This document shows, in pieces, positions 9,549-18,369 of a stretch of DNA of 30,868 nt. The first letter of the stretch is position 1; each line of letters begins with the position of its first letter. The position numbers were made by a program, and so were the translations under genes. Source of the DNA: Terfezia claveryi (taxonomy: Eukaryota > Ascomycota > Pezizomycetes > Pezizales > Pezizaceae); NCBI GenBank assembly GCA_015179025.1, contig WHUX01000411.1, positions 1-30,868 of the forward strand, written 5' to 3'. Below the pieces are notes generated by a model. That model made no database searches, was not told the DNA's origin, and saw nothing but the letters and a program-made list of their open reading frames with translations.

Positions 9549-11503
9549 TTAGTCTTCGTCTTCCGGCAATGGTCCTGGTTTGCTCGGATTTCGCCTGTGG
9601 AAGTCATCAATAGCTTTGAGTTTGTTGATGTTTGTTGCCGGTTCCCAGTCTGGTCTTTCAAACCCTACCTATTTCACTAAGTACTCTAATTTCTTCCTCC
9701 GAAGACGAGAATCCAAGATTTCTTCCACATGCCACTCTTCCTCATTATCAACTATCATTGGTGGAGGTGGGAGATTGTATTGCCTAGGTAGGGGATTATT
9801 GTTTGCTGGGTCGAGAAGTGAAACATGCTGGACTCGATGATAATACACACTATTGGGGAAGTCGAGTTCGTATGCATAGGGAGATATGACCTTTGTGATC
9901 TTGTAGGGGCCAATCTGTTTATGGTCGAGCTTTCTACTTGGCCGTTGTGTTGTAATGTGCTGGCTATTAAACCAAACCAGATCTCCCTCCTTGAATACTG
10001 GAGCATTATCTCGTCCTTTGTCAGCTTGCTCCTGTTGCCGTGCCTGCGCCCTAGCCATCTCATTTTGTAAGTGTTCCGTTATTTCCTTGATCTTCCCGGC
10101 CACCTCTATAGCACTCCACTCATCAGGTCGTATGGGCTTTTCCTCGAAATCAAATTGCCACAGTGGGTCATAACTATAATTCGCAAAGAAGGGAGATGAC
10201 CCAGTTGTTTCAGAAGCTTGATTATTAGCTGCAAACTCGGCGAGATGCAACTAGTTCTCCCAGTCATCCTGCAAATAATTAACATACACCCGTAAATATT
10301 GTTCTAGAGTGGCATTGACTCGTTCGGTCTGGCCGTCAGTTTGAGGGTGAAACGGTGTAGACAGGAGAGGTTGAATCTTAAGCACTTGACAGAGAGCTTT
10401 CCAAAAGTGAGAGATGAATTGAGACCCACGGTCTGATACAATTGTTCTAGGAAGACCATGGAGTCGGAAGATATGCCGAGCATATAGATCTGCTAATTGC
10501 TCTGCAGTAGTGGTATCATGACAGGGAATAAAGTGCCATATTTTAGTTAGTCGACATACTACTACCAAAATTGCGTTGTATCCATTTGACCAGGGTAGCC
10601 CAATAATGAAATCCATGGAGATATCTTGCCAAGCACCTTGGAGAATTGCCAGTGGTCAAAGAATGCCGTATGGGGCATGTTGTGTCGTTCGAGCACGTTG
10701 ACAGAGGTGACAATTGCGTACATACTGATCAATATCCTTATGCATTTTTGGCCATTAATATTGTTGCGAGATAAGCTTAAGTATCTTGGATCACCCTGGA
10801 TGCCCCGCCGCTGGGATATCGTGATGGTCCTAGATTAGACGTAACTTTAGAGGCATATAATTTGGTACATATATCCGCCCCCAATATTTTAGCTTTCCAT
10901 TATCCTCTTCACATTTGGCTAGCGAGATGTCCTTAGATCGCTTCTCTCCTTGTTGCAACTTAGCTAATGTTTTTCTTGGCAGTGGATCAACTTCAAAACC
11001 CCTATTAAACAAGTCCTCTAGTTCCAGCTCTTCTACTGTCGCATTGATTGTTAAATTGTGAGGTTTGAGAACGACTTGATTTTGAAACCTTATACGTTCA
11101 TCTCCTTCCTTTGGAAGGTCTCCTGACCTTCTTGTTAATGCATCTGGTTTTCCTCCTGCTTTACCTGGACGGTAAACTATCTTGAAGTTGAAGCGGGAGA
11201 GAAATTCAGACCATTGAGCTTGACGGCGGTTGAGGAGCTTTGTTGACATAAAGTATTCTAGATTTTTGTGATCTGAGAGTACTTTGATTGGATGGGGGGT
11301 GGATTCCAATTCAGCTCGCCATTCTTCAAAGTATTGGATAATAGCCATTAATTCCTTATCATAAATCTCATAGTTGCATTCAGTTGGTGAGTGCTTCTTA
11401 GAGAAGTAAGCAACAGGGTGAAGTATGCTATTATCGTCGTATTGCGAAAGAATTCCAGCAGAAACATAGTCTGATGCATCTGTTTCTACTATAATTTCAC
11501 GGT
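9549..11503 (-). pseudogene. pol: G1 pol, second part: RNase H, integrase, chromodomain
   Basis: One frame runs from the insertion junction at 11503 to the stop at 9549. RNase H opens with ETDASDY and continues PVAYFSKK and [12 protein letters not shown]. The integrase has a zinc-binding HHCC region (about 10700-10830), then DFIIGLP, SDRGSQF and TDGQTERVN, supplying the D,D,E catalytic residues. The C-terminal chromodomain reads HVEEILDSR, EYLVK, then a stop where a conserved Trp is expected, then VGFERPDWEP. It would direct integration to modified histone H3 (family knowledge). In-frame stops occur at 10830, within the HHCC region, at 10251 (TAG) and at 9669 (TAG for TGG). Each fits one C-to-T or G-to-A change. 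The frame matches the protease-RT part once the insertion is removed. Confidence 0.88.
11499..11503. repeat. Target duplication ACGGT (left)
   Basis: ACGGT here and at 12737-12741 bracket the insertion in G1 pol. Removing the insertion and one copy joins the DPDR codons to the [11 protein letters not shown] codons in frame. Confidence 0.8.
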
Positions 11504-12736
11504 GTGATGGAGAATAAGGAAGAGTAGGGAAAAGTTTGATTTTTTGAAGTTTTTTTTAGTTTTTTTTATTATTATTTTATTTTTATTATTTACTTATGGG
11601 TTTTCGTTTATCAAGTGATTTAGTTAGTTAAATGAATGGCATTGTTTTTGGTGATTTGCTTGTTTACGCTGACACCCGAACAGACTTGTTCGAGTGTCAA
11701 ATTAAAGAGGTTGATATGCTAGAAAAGCAAGAGATTTGACAGTCGAACAGAGTTGTTCGGGTGTCGAATAAGCAGAAGATTTGACAGTCGAACAGAGTTG
11801 TTCGGGTGTCGAATAAGGGAAAGGTGAAGATTTGACAGTCGAACAGAGTTGTTCGGGTGTCGAATAAGGAAAAGCAAGAGATTTGACAGTCGAACAGAGT
11901 TGTTCGGGTGTCGAATAAGCAGAAGATTTGACAGTCGAACAGAGTTGTTCGGGTGTCGAATAAGGAAAAGGTGAAGATTTGACAGTCGAACAGAGTTGTT
12001 CGGGTGTCGAATAAGGAAAAGCAAGAGATTTGACAGTCGAACAGAGTTGTTCGGGTGTCGAATAAGCAGAAGATTTGACAGTCGAACAGAGTTGTTCGGG
12101 TGTCGAATAAGGAAAAGGTGAAGATTTGACAGTCGAACAGAGTTGTTCGGGTGTCGAATAAGGAAAAGCAAGAGATTTGACAGTCGAACAGAGTTGTTCG
12201 GGTGTCGAATAAGCAGAAGATTTGACAGTCGAACAGAGTTGTTCGGGTGTCGAATAAGGGAAAGGTGAAGATTTGACAGTCGAACAGAGTTGTTCGGGTG
12301 TCGAATAAGGAAAAGCAAGAGATTTGACAGTCGAACAGAGTTGTTCGGGTGTCGAATAAGCAGAAGATTTGACAGTCGAACAGAGTTGTTCGGGTGTCGA
12401 ATAAGGGAAAGGTGAAGAAATGACAGTCGAACAAGCTTGTCCGGGTGTCAAGAGAGATGGGTGTCAGTATGACGGTTAGTTCGAGGCAGAATTACGCAAA
12501 AGTTAGTCTTGCTGGTTGATAATGATGTTATTGTGACGGAAAGCAGAAGAATACGGTCGTTATGGTATTTTTATGGAAGAACTCGAGGGAGGCGAGAAGA
12601 GCAGCGATTTTGTGATGTACAATTCTACTTTTGTGATCTCTCTATCTTTTCTTCTTTTCTAAGTTAGCAATACTATTGAAGCTCTCACCCGGTCCTTCTG
12701 TGCATATTCTTCCGTTAGGAACGAAGTGCCTTCATA
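11504..12736. mobile_element. 1.23-kb insertion in G1 pol carrying a minisatellite
   Basis: The insertion is 1,233 bp between ACGGT duplications. Just inside the ends are TGATGG and CCTTCA, which are roughly complementary and LTR-like (TG...CA), but they are offset from the duplication by one and two bases. It has no coding capacity. It holds a T-rich stretch (11533-11595), a hairpin at 11671-11698, the 147-bp minisatellite, and a last diverged hairpin at 12422-12449. It may be a solo LTR or a non-autonomous element. Its ORFs are repeat artefacts. Confidence 0.7.
11733..12416. repeat. 147-bp higher-order minisatellite (A-B-C units)
   Basis: Fourteen units share a 40-bp core containing GACAGTCGAACAGAG and TTGTTCGGGTGTCGAATAAG. 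They differ in the tail: A (45 bp, tail CAGAA), B (51 bp, tail with AAGGTGAA), C (51 bp, tail with AAAGCAAGA). The order A-B-C repeats four times and ends with A-B, giving a period of 147 bp. Units are nearly identical. Every unit length is divisible by three, so long overlapping minus-strand ORFs (11697-12451) arise without being genes. Confidence 0.95.
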
Positions 12737-12741
12737 ACGGT
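12737..12741. repeat. Target duplication ACGGT (right)
   Basis: Second copy of the 5-bp duplication flanking the insertion in G1 pol. Confidence 0.8.
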
Positions 12742-14410
12742 CAGGATCAAAATGCTGGAGAACGGGAGCAGAAGTAAACGCTGTTTTAAGGTTTTGGAAC
12801 GCCTTCTGGCATTCGTCGCTCCAATGCTAGGTTGTATTTTTTTTTGTTAGTTTCATGATAGGAGCCACAATCTTGGAGAAGTCTTTGATAAACCGGCGAT
12901 AAAAATTGGCGAATCCTAGAAAAGCACGAGCATCATGATTAACTTTAGCTGGATCCATTTGTATCCCTTCTGCTAAGATAATCATGCCCAGGTAGTGGAC
13001 CGTGGTGTCATGAAATTCACACTTCTCGGGTTTTGGATAGAGGCCGGCTTTTTGGAGAGCTTGCAATACCTTGGTAACATGTGTTCGGTGTTCTTCGAGG
13101 GTATCGCTATATATTAAAATGTCATCAAGATAAGCCGTACAGAAATTGTCAAGGAAGGGATGGAGAACATCATTAATAAAATGTTGGAAGCTGGCAGGAG
13201 CATTTGTGAGGCCGAAAGGCATAACTAAGGTCTTATATAAGCCATAACGAGTTCGGAATGCTGTTTTCCATTCCTCTCCTTCCGCCATCCGGATGAGGTT
13301 GTAGGCGCTTCTAATGTCAAAAGCCGTATAGTATCGTGCCTTAGAAAGTCTAGTCAAAGTCTCTCGTATAAGGGGTAGTAGGTATCGGTTCTTGATGGTA
13401 CCATCCCTAAGACCACGATAATCTACACAAAGATGCAAGGACCCATCCTTCTTCTTAACAAATAAGATAGGTGCACCTGCGGGAGATGAGGAGGCACGAA
13501 TAAATCCTTTGGACAGGTTTTCTTCCAGCCATACTTTAAGAGCCTCTAACTCCGGTTTTGATAGGGAGTATAGAGGTCCAAAAGGGGGAGTAAATCCTTC
13601 TTTAAGAGGAATTTTATGGTCGTAAGGTCGGTGGGGGGGGAGGATTTCCGCAATAGCCTTCTTAAATAATGGAAGGAATTCGTGGTATTCAGAAGGCACT
13701 AGTTCCTTGATCTTATCCTCCTCCATCTTAGGTTGTTGTTCAGGATCTTTTAAAGCCATATTAAGTTCGTAGATAGTTGTCCGGAAGGCTGTTTCCACCT
13801 GCTTTGCTTTTTTTTTTTTAACTAGGTGACTAAAGGTTGATCCTGCAATAAGGGCAATTCGAGGGTTTTCTGGAACTGGAATTGAGATACCCTTTATGGT
13901 CGAGGGTTTTTCACAACAATGGTGGAGGCAAAAATCGGAGTTGAAAGTAATAGTGTTCTTAGCGAAACGGATATTCACATCATGACGTCGTAGCCATGAA
14001 AGTCCTAATACTATGGGGTAGTGGCCTAGTTTGGTAATAAACAGTGGAAGTTCCTCTTGGTGCTGATCAATTATTAGCTTTAGCTTGCTAATGTGTGTGA
14101 TTGTCCCTGACTCGATTGGTCGCCCATCAATGACTTCTAGGGTTCGGGGATTATTGAGTTTATAAAGGGGGAGTTGATGATGGCTTGCAAATTCCTGATC
14201 TATAAATGCATAACCCATTGCTCCGTAGTCTATCAGGGCATGAGTAAGGATTCTGGAATCATTGTCGTTTAATTCGCAACTGACTACAAGGTGATTCCCA
14301 TCCAAAAACTCTTCCTCCAATGACTGCAAAGACGAACTGGAAATGCTTAAAGAGTCCAGAAATTTATTCTGCCTTAGCTCAGTACCATCCCTCTGAGGTG
14401 AGGCTACTCT
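12742..14410 (-). pseudogene. pol: G1 pol, first part: protease and reverse transcriptase
   Basis: The frame is open from the gag overlap and is the -1 frame relative to gag, as in many gypsy elements. The aspartic protease has its catalytic Asp in ALIDYGAMG, where DSG is usual, so the Ser is replaced. The reverse transcriptase shows LFVKKKDGS, VDYRGL, FDIRSAYN, FGLTNAPASFQ and the catalytic YLDD (13126-13137 approx.), followed by HYLG and FLGFANFYRRFI. About 14 residues usual between MDPAKV and AFLGF are missing in frame near 12930. A TAG at 12827-12829 interrupts the start of the connection region. The long open stretch shows recent activity, but the element is now dead. Confidence 0.9.
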
Positions 14411-15609
14411 TTTGCCTGTTCCCCAACTTCTAGTCCCTTATTCGTGGTTTCCATAACCATTTCGGCAGCTTGTAGAGTACGTTTTTGTACGTGTGGGCAA
14501 GTTCTGACTCCATGTCCCATTCCTCCACAATAATAGCACCTTCCTTCAGCCATTCTCTTTGCTTTTTCCTCTGGAGATATCTTCTTCCTTCCTGCAAACA
14601 AATCCATGGGCCCAGGGTGAGTACCCGTGGCTGTCGAGGTAGAGGGAGTTTGAACTATTTGGGGGTTAACTGGAGCGGGAGCGGTAGGGCATGATATCAT
14701 TCGGGGCGTTGGTCCAACACGATTACGCATTTGGGTTTGTAGCACGCAGCAACGTGTATCTAGCCTTTGGCAGACTTCCACATACTCGTTAAACTCCGTG
14801 GGCTCAGGATGTATGGCGAGGAGATCTTGTTGTAGTTGGTAGGAAAGTCCGCGCTTTAGAGCTGCCAACTTAGCCGTATTACCCCAACTCGTTTCAGCTG
14901 CATATCATTGGAATTCGGCAAAATAAGCAGCGAACTCCCTGGCCCCTTGAATCATCGTTTGTAGTTTGTACTCTGTGTTGGCTACTCGATTTGGATCGCC
15001 GAATGCATTTTCGAGAATGGTAATAAGTGCTGCTAGGTTGGTTAAGTTCACCGTATTGTTTTCAACGTAAGGGGTAACCTAATCTAGGGCATCTTCAGCT
15101 AAGGAATTTACTGCTAGTCGAAGTTTTGCTTGTTCATCACTATAAGTAGCAGCCTTTAGTCGTAGTTGGGTGAGGAAAGGACGCAGCTTATTTCGGTCTT
15201 TTCCAGAGAATTTTTCTAGGTTGGGTATCTTCTCTGAACGACCCCCTCCTTCTCCTGGTTGTAACCGAGCCAAAGTCACATTGATAGCCCTCATATCTTC
15301 CAACTGTATTCGAAGCTCATTAATCACTGTCTCTTGAGTAGTTACCTCATTTCATAACTCTTGAGTGGCTGTGCGTAAGGCCGTGTCTTCTTGTTGCCGT
15401 GCCGTGAGTTGATTCATTAAGTTCGTTACTTGGGTTCGTAATCTTACGACATCTTGTCGTCGGTCTGGTAGCCCTAATAGCTGATCTAATAGGGTAATGG
15501 TTTCATTGAGTATTCCGGTGTAATCCTAGTTTGCTGAATTCAACCCAGTTTACAAAAGAGGAACTAGGTCGACAATAGCGGCCAGCAATTCAACAACGGG
15601 CTGAGTCAT
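14404..15609 (-). pseudogene. gag: G1 gag (nucleocapsid polyprotein) with five nonsense codons
   Basis: A single 401-codon frame starts at ATG 15609, about 50 bp inside the 5' LTR, and ends at TAG 14404. A coiled-coil-like region with NEL, LEDMR and ARLQPGEGG is followed by a capsid-like domain (LRPFLTQLRLKAATY, FGDPNRV). A zinc knuckle CYYCGGMGHGVRTC of the form CX2CX4HX4C lies at residues 358-371. In-frame stops lie at 15550, 15526, 15352, 15079 and 14905. They are TAA/TAG where CAA/CAG would fit, or TGA where CGA would fit, so all can be single C-to-T changes. Gag forms the particle shell and binds RNA. Pol follows in the -1 frame, overlapping the gag stop. Confidence 0.88.
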
Positions 15610-15639
15610 TGTTCATAGCTAGAGGTTGCGCTCAGTGGA

Positions 15640-15658
15640 GTGTATCGACGCAACGTAG
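15640..15658 (-). other. Candidate primer-binding site of G1
   Basis: Directly after the 5' LTR the minus strand reads CTACGTTGCGTCGATACAC. It lacks the TGG that pairs with a mature tRNA CCA end. The first eight bases, CTACGTTG, are identical in G3 at the same position (21922), which supports a function in priming. The primer is unknown. Confidence 0.45.
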
Positions 15659-16150
15659 TGTAATAGCGTAAGTCGTTGGCTGTGGCTATAACTAAAGACA
15701 TGACTCCAAGGAGCGCACGAAGACGAGACTATAACTGTAGATTGAAGTATCAAGACAAAAGGCAGAGTCTGTATTACCAAGGTTATAATACAAGACATTG
15801 CGTAAGGAACAAGAACAAGAAACGACAACTAAGGCTTCCTATATACACGATTGCCGTGGCCAAAGGAGTGGCGCCCGACTAACTTGACGTCACCTGTGAT
15901 CACAGGTGATACTCCGCGATCCACCTCTCTAATCCCTTCTAGTATTAAGACACTCGAACAAGCCTGCTGACACTTGAACAAGCCTGTTCGGGTGTCAAAT
16001 ACCTCGCAAGTAAATTCAAATACCGTGCTGACACTCGAACAAGCCTGTTCGGGTGTCAAATAGCTAGCAAGTAAATTCAAATACCGTGCTGACACTCGAA
16101 CAAGCCTGTTCGGGTGTCAAATAGCTCGCAAGTAAATTAACGCCGTGACA
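15659..16150 (-). repeat. G1 5' LTR
   Basis: A 492-bp LTR, 20 bp shorter than the other copy because it lacks one GACACTCGAACAAGCCTGCT unit. Hairpin modules lie at 15969-15996, 16030-16057 and 16091-16118. A perfect 20-bp palindrome TCACCTGTGATCACAGGTGA is at 15890-15909; it is mutated in the 3' LTR. All substitutions I compared in the first 300 bp are transitions. Confidence 0.92.
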
Positions 16151-16561
16151 GCTATGTAGTTGTTTATAAGGCAAGGAGGGTATACAGAGAAGGTACACCA
16201 ATGTAAGGAAAGCAAGGTCCTGTATTAGGTATATAAGACATTGGATAGGGATCCAACAACAGTACGAGGGATAGGGGCTATATATATATAATTCTGGAAT
16301 AGGGTAATAGAAAAAATAAACTTCCAAAATCTCTATCTCTAGAGCCAACCAGGATAGCAATAACCTATCACTTGCATTGTAGGGAATAACCTATCACCTG
16401 CATTACAGGTGATACCTAGAGTAATAACAAGAAGATAACTAATGAATAATAATATGACACTTAGGTAGGGTACTGTTTGAGTATCAAGTAGGACTAAGGC
16501 AATACCCTATTATCTGCAATTGCTTGTGATGATAAAGATAATTAAGCATACTATTATAACA
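16151..16561 (-). mobile_element. LTR-a, right part (5' end)
   Basis: This continues the LTR interrupted at 9002. It begins with the duplicated target GCTAT and ends at 16561, where the minus strand starts TGTTATAATAG. It contains the palindrome ATCACCTGCATTACAGGTGAT (21 bp, 16393-16413) and a tandem duplication of the AATAACCTATCAC block just before it. Confidence 0.75.
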
Positions 16562-16671
16562 CTATCCTCCCTTTAGAGTAGAGCTCCAGTAACAAAGAGG
16601 CTTTAGGCATAACAACTGGCAAAATCAATACAAGAAATAACAACAATTGCAAGAATGAGAATGTAATAATA
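16562..16671 (-). other. 3' internal end and polypurine tract of the LTR-a element
   Basis: The minus strand reads TAAAGGGAGGATAG directly before the LTR start, equivalent to the CTAAATGGGGGATAG before LTR-b. The next 90 bp match 17300-17400 of G2 (GAGCTCCAG, GGCTTTAGGCATAAC), so this is the tail of a second G2-type element into which G2 inserted. Confidence 0.6.
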
Positions 16672-17288
16672 GCTTTGGGAATAAGATAACAAAGGGGTAT
16701 GCTGGAGCGAGGACAGGAATGAGGTGAGATACATATAGGAGCACTATGTATATAACTAGGAAAAGTAGGCTTGTTATAGATACCTGTTACAGATATCACA
16801 AATGATATCATGGAGGGCAGAATGTTCAGAAGGTAGAGCCTAGGGCAAGATATATATAGGAACGCTAAGTATGTGACTAGGGGAAGGCTGAGACAGAGCA
16901 AGGGCAGAAGGTAAGAGGCAAGGACAAGAGATACATGGAAGTGGTTGCTATGTATATCGGAGAGAGGCAGCTAGGCTGTAGAGCTATTTACTAGACAAGA
17001 AGGTGCACAAGGGAGGTGCCTAAGTGTTAGGAGAAGCAAGGTCCTATATTGGGTATACAAGATATTAGGTGAGGATCCAATAACAGTATAAGGGACAGGG
17101 GCTATTTATACATGATTCCGAGCCAAGGCAATGGAAGGAATAAGCTTCCCAAGATCCCTATCTTAGAAGCCAAGCAGGATAGCAATAACCTATTACCTGC
17201 GTTGCAAGTGATGCCTAGGACAAAGGCAACACCCTATCACCTGCAATCACAGGTGATGACAAAGACAACTAAGTAAGTCGTTGTAATA
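16672..17288 (-). repeat. LTR-b, 3' LTR of G2
   Basis: A 617-bp LTR comparable in length with the G3 LTR (620 bp). The left edge TGTAATAATAGC matches the complement of the G3 LTR end. The right edge reads TATTACAACG where TGTTA is expected, one G-to-A change. The perfect palindrome ATCACCTGCAATCACAGGTGAT (minus its two central bases) is at 17236-17257, with a decayed second copy near 17191. Confidence 0.78.
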
Positions 17289-17305
17289 CTATCCCCCATT
17301 TAGGG
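17289..17305 (-). other. G2 polypurine tract
   Basis: The minus strand reads CTAAATGGGGGATAG immediately upstream of the LTR start at 17288. Confidence 0.6.
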
Positions 17306-17494
17306 TGGAGCTCCAGCAATAAGGAGGCTTTGGGCATAACAACTAGCAAAATCAATATAGGAAACAACAACAAGTACAAGAATAAAAACCCTAACTCCAA
17401 ACAATAACAAAGACCCATTACTTGCGTCATAAGTGATAACAGAAACAACAATAATAAGAACAAGGACAAGAACCCCAACTTAGACATAAGGAGA

Positions 17495-17725
17495 TCACTC
17501 AATCGGATGCGACTTGCTCAGGTATTGCTGATGGAATAGGGAGACCAGATCCTGAACATTTTCCAGGTTCTCAGCAGGTTGCTAGGTAGCCTCCTCGTCC
17601 CCTACCCATTTAACCTTGTCCTGCAGATGCCCATACCTCTTTAGCAAGTCCAGCACTTCCTCTACCTCTTATTCCTCTTTACCTTTGATAACTACTGGAA
17701 GAGGTAGGGGGTGTTTCTATCCTAG
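17495..17725 (-). pseudogene. pol: G2 chromodomain (C-terminus of pol)
   Basis: The frame gives EVEEVLDLLKRYGHLQDKV, then KWVGDEEAT, a TAG, QPAENLENVQ and LVSLFHQQYL before the stop at 17495. The EVEEVLD strand, KVKWVG and the (W)xPAENL segment are chromodomain hallmarks. The TAG replaces the aromatic-cage-type Trp (TGG to TAG). Two more stops lie upstream, at 17717 and just before EVEEV. The frame joins the integrase at 18370 when the solo LTR and one target duplication are removed. Confidence 0.75.
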
Positions 17726-17730
17726 GAGAG
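17726..17730. repeat. Target duplication GAGAG (left)
   Basis: GAGAG here and at 18370-18374 flank the solo LTR in G2. Confidence 0.7.
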
Positions 17731-18369
17731 TATAAGGAAGTAGCTTACTTATACCCTATAACTAACCCTCTCCCTCACAAAGGTATTTCTTATGTATTTT
17801 CTTACTTAGCAAGCATCTCAAAACCTACAATATTCTGTGTGCTGTCTGCCTTGCTAATATTTCATATGCTTTCATATGTTATTACATGCTTTCACATGCT
17901 TTCATATGCTTTCACATATATAAGTTAAAGTTAAGACTTAACCTATTTTGTACTAGATAGTATTTGGAAGTACTATCTAGAAGGTCAGATGATATTGATC
18001 TCAATTACATGTAAGGGTCAGATAATAGTGTACTGCCTTAGCACTGCCCCAGCACTGCTCCATTGAAAACATATATAGTCCCCTGAAATTCATTGTAGTT
18101 AGACAGATAGTTAGAACTCAGAACATAGTTAGAGTACAATCAATATAGAAGTTCCACTGGTTAATCTTCTAAGTGCCTTTAGTACTCTTATACTACTTTA
18201 CCAATTACAGTAATCTTATGCTACTGGTAATAACTTTAATAGTGAGAATCAACAATATACTATTAGTAATCTACTTTGTAGTATACATTACTAGCCTGAG
18301 ATTATCTGATTAGATAAGATCCTTATCTTATCTAATCTGATTTTCCAGTCCCCCTAACAACACTTTACA
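17731..18369 (+). mobile_element. Solo LTR inserted in G2 pol
   Basis: The segment is 639 bp with GAGAG duplications. Its ends are TATAAGG and CTTTACA, consistent with TG...CA after one G-to-A change. A CATATATAGTCCCCTGAA block at about 18069, preceded by a duplicated GCACTGCCCCAGCACTG motif, matches the LTR of copia element D (about 20790-20860). A set of ATATGCTTTCA/ACATGCTTTCA direct repeats spans 17867-17920. No coding content. Confidence 0.72.

Larger units (their letters stand above)
9003..16150 (-). mobile_element. G1: full-length Ty3/gypsy chromovirus, inactivated
   Basis: The element is 7,148 bp between TG...CA LTRs with a 5-bp target duplication, and is read on the minus strand. 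Order from its 5' end: LTR, untranslated leader, gag with zinc knuckle, pol in the -1 frame (protease, reverse transcriptase, RNase H, HHCC integrase, chromodomain), polypurine tract, LTR. A 1.23-kb insertion interrupts pol. The LTRs differ by about a dozen substitutions, all transitions in the parts I compared, plus one 20-bp repeat unit. The in-frame stops fit C-to-T or G-to-A change. G1 sits inside LTR-a of an older element. Confidence 0.93.

Noticed and set aside
11733..12416. CRISPR-like array of regularly spaced palindromic repeats
   Set aside because: The 'spacers' are only three recurring tails of 5-11 bp in fixed order, in a eukaryotic retrotransposon setting with no cas genes.
11697..12451. 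Three overlapping 200-250-residue repetitive ORFs on the minus strand
   Set aside because: They exist because every minisatellite unit is a multiple of three and lacks stops. Three frames are equally open, and there is no start context or domain.
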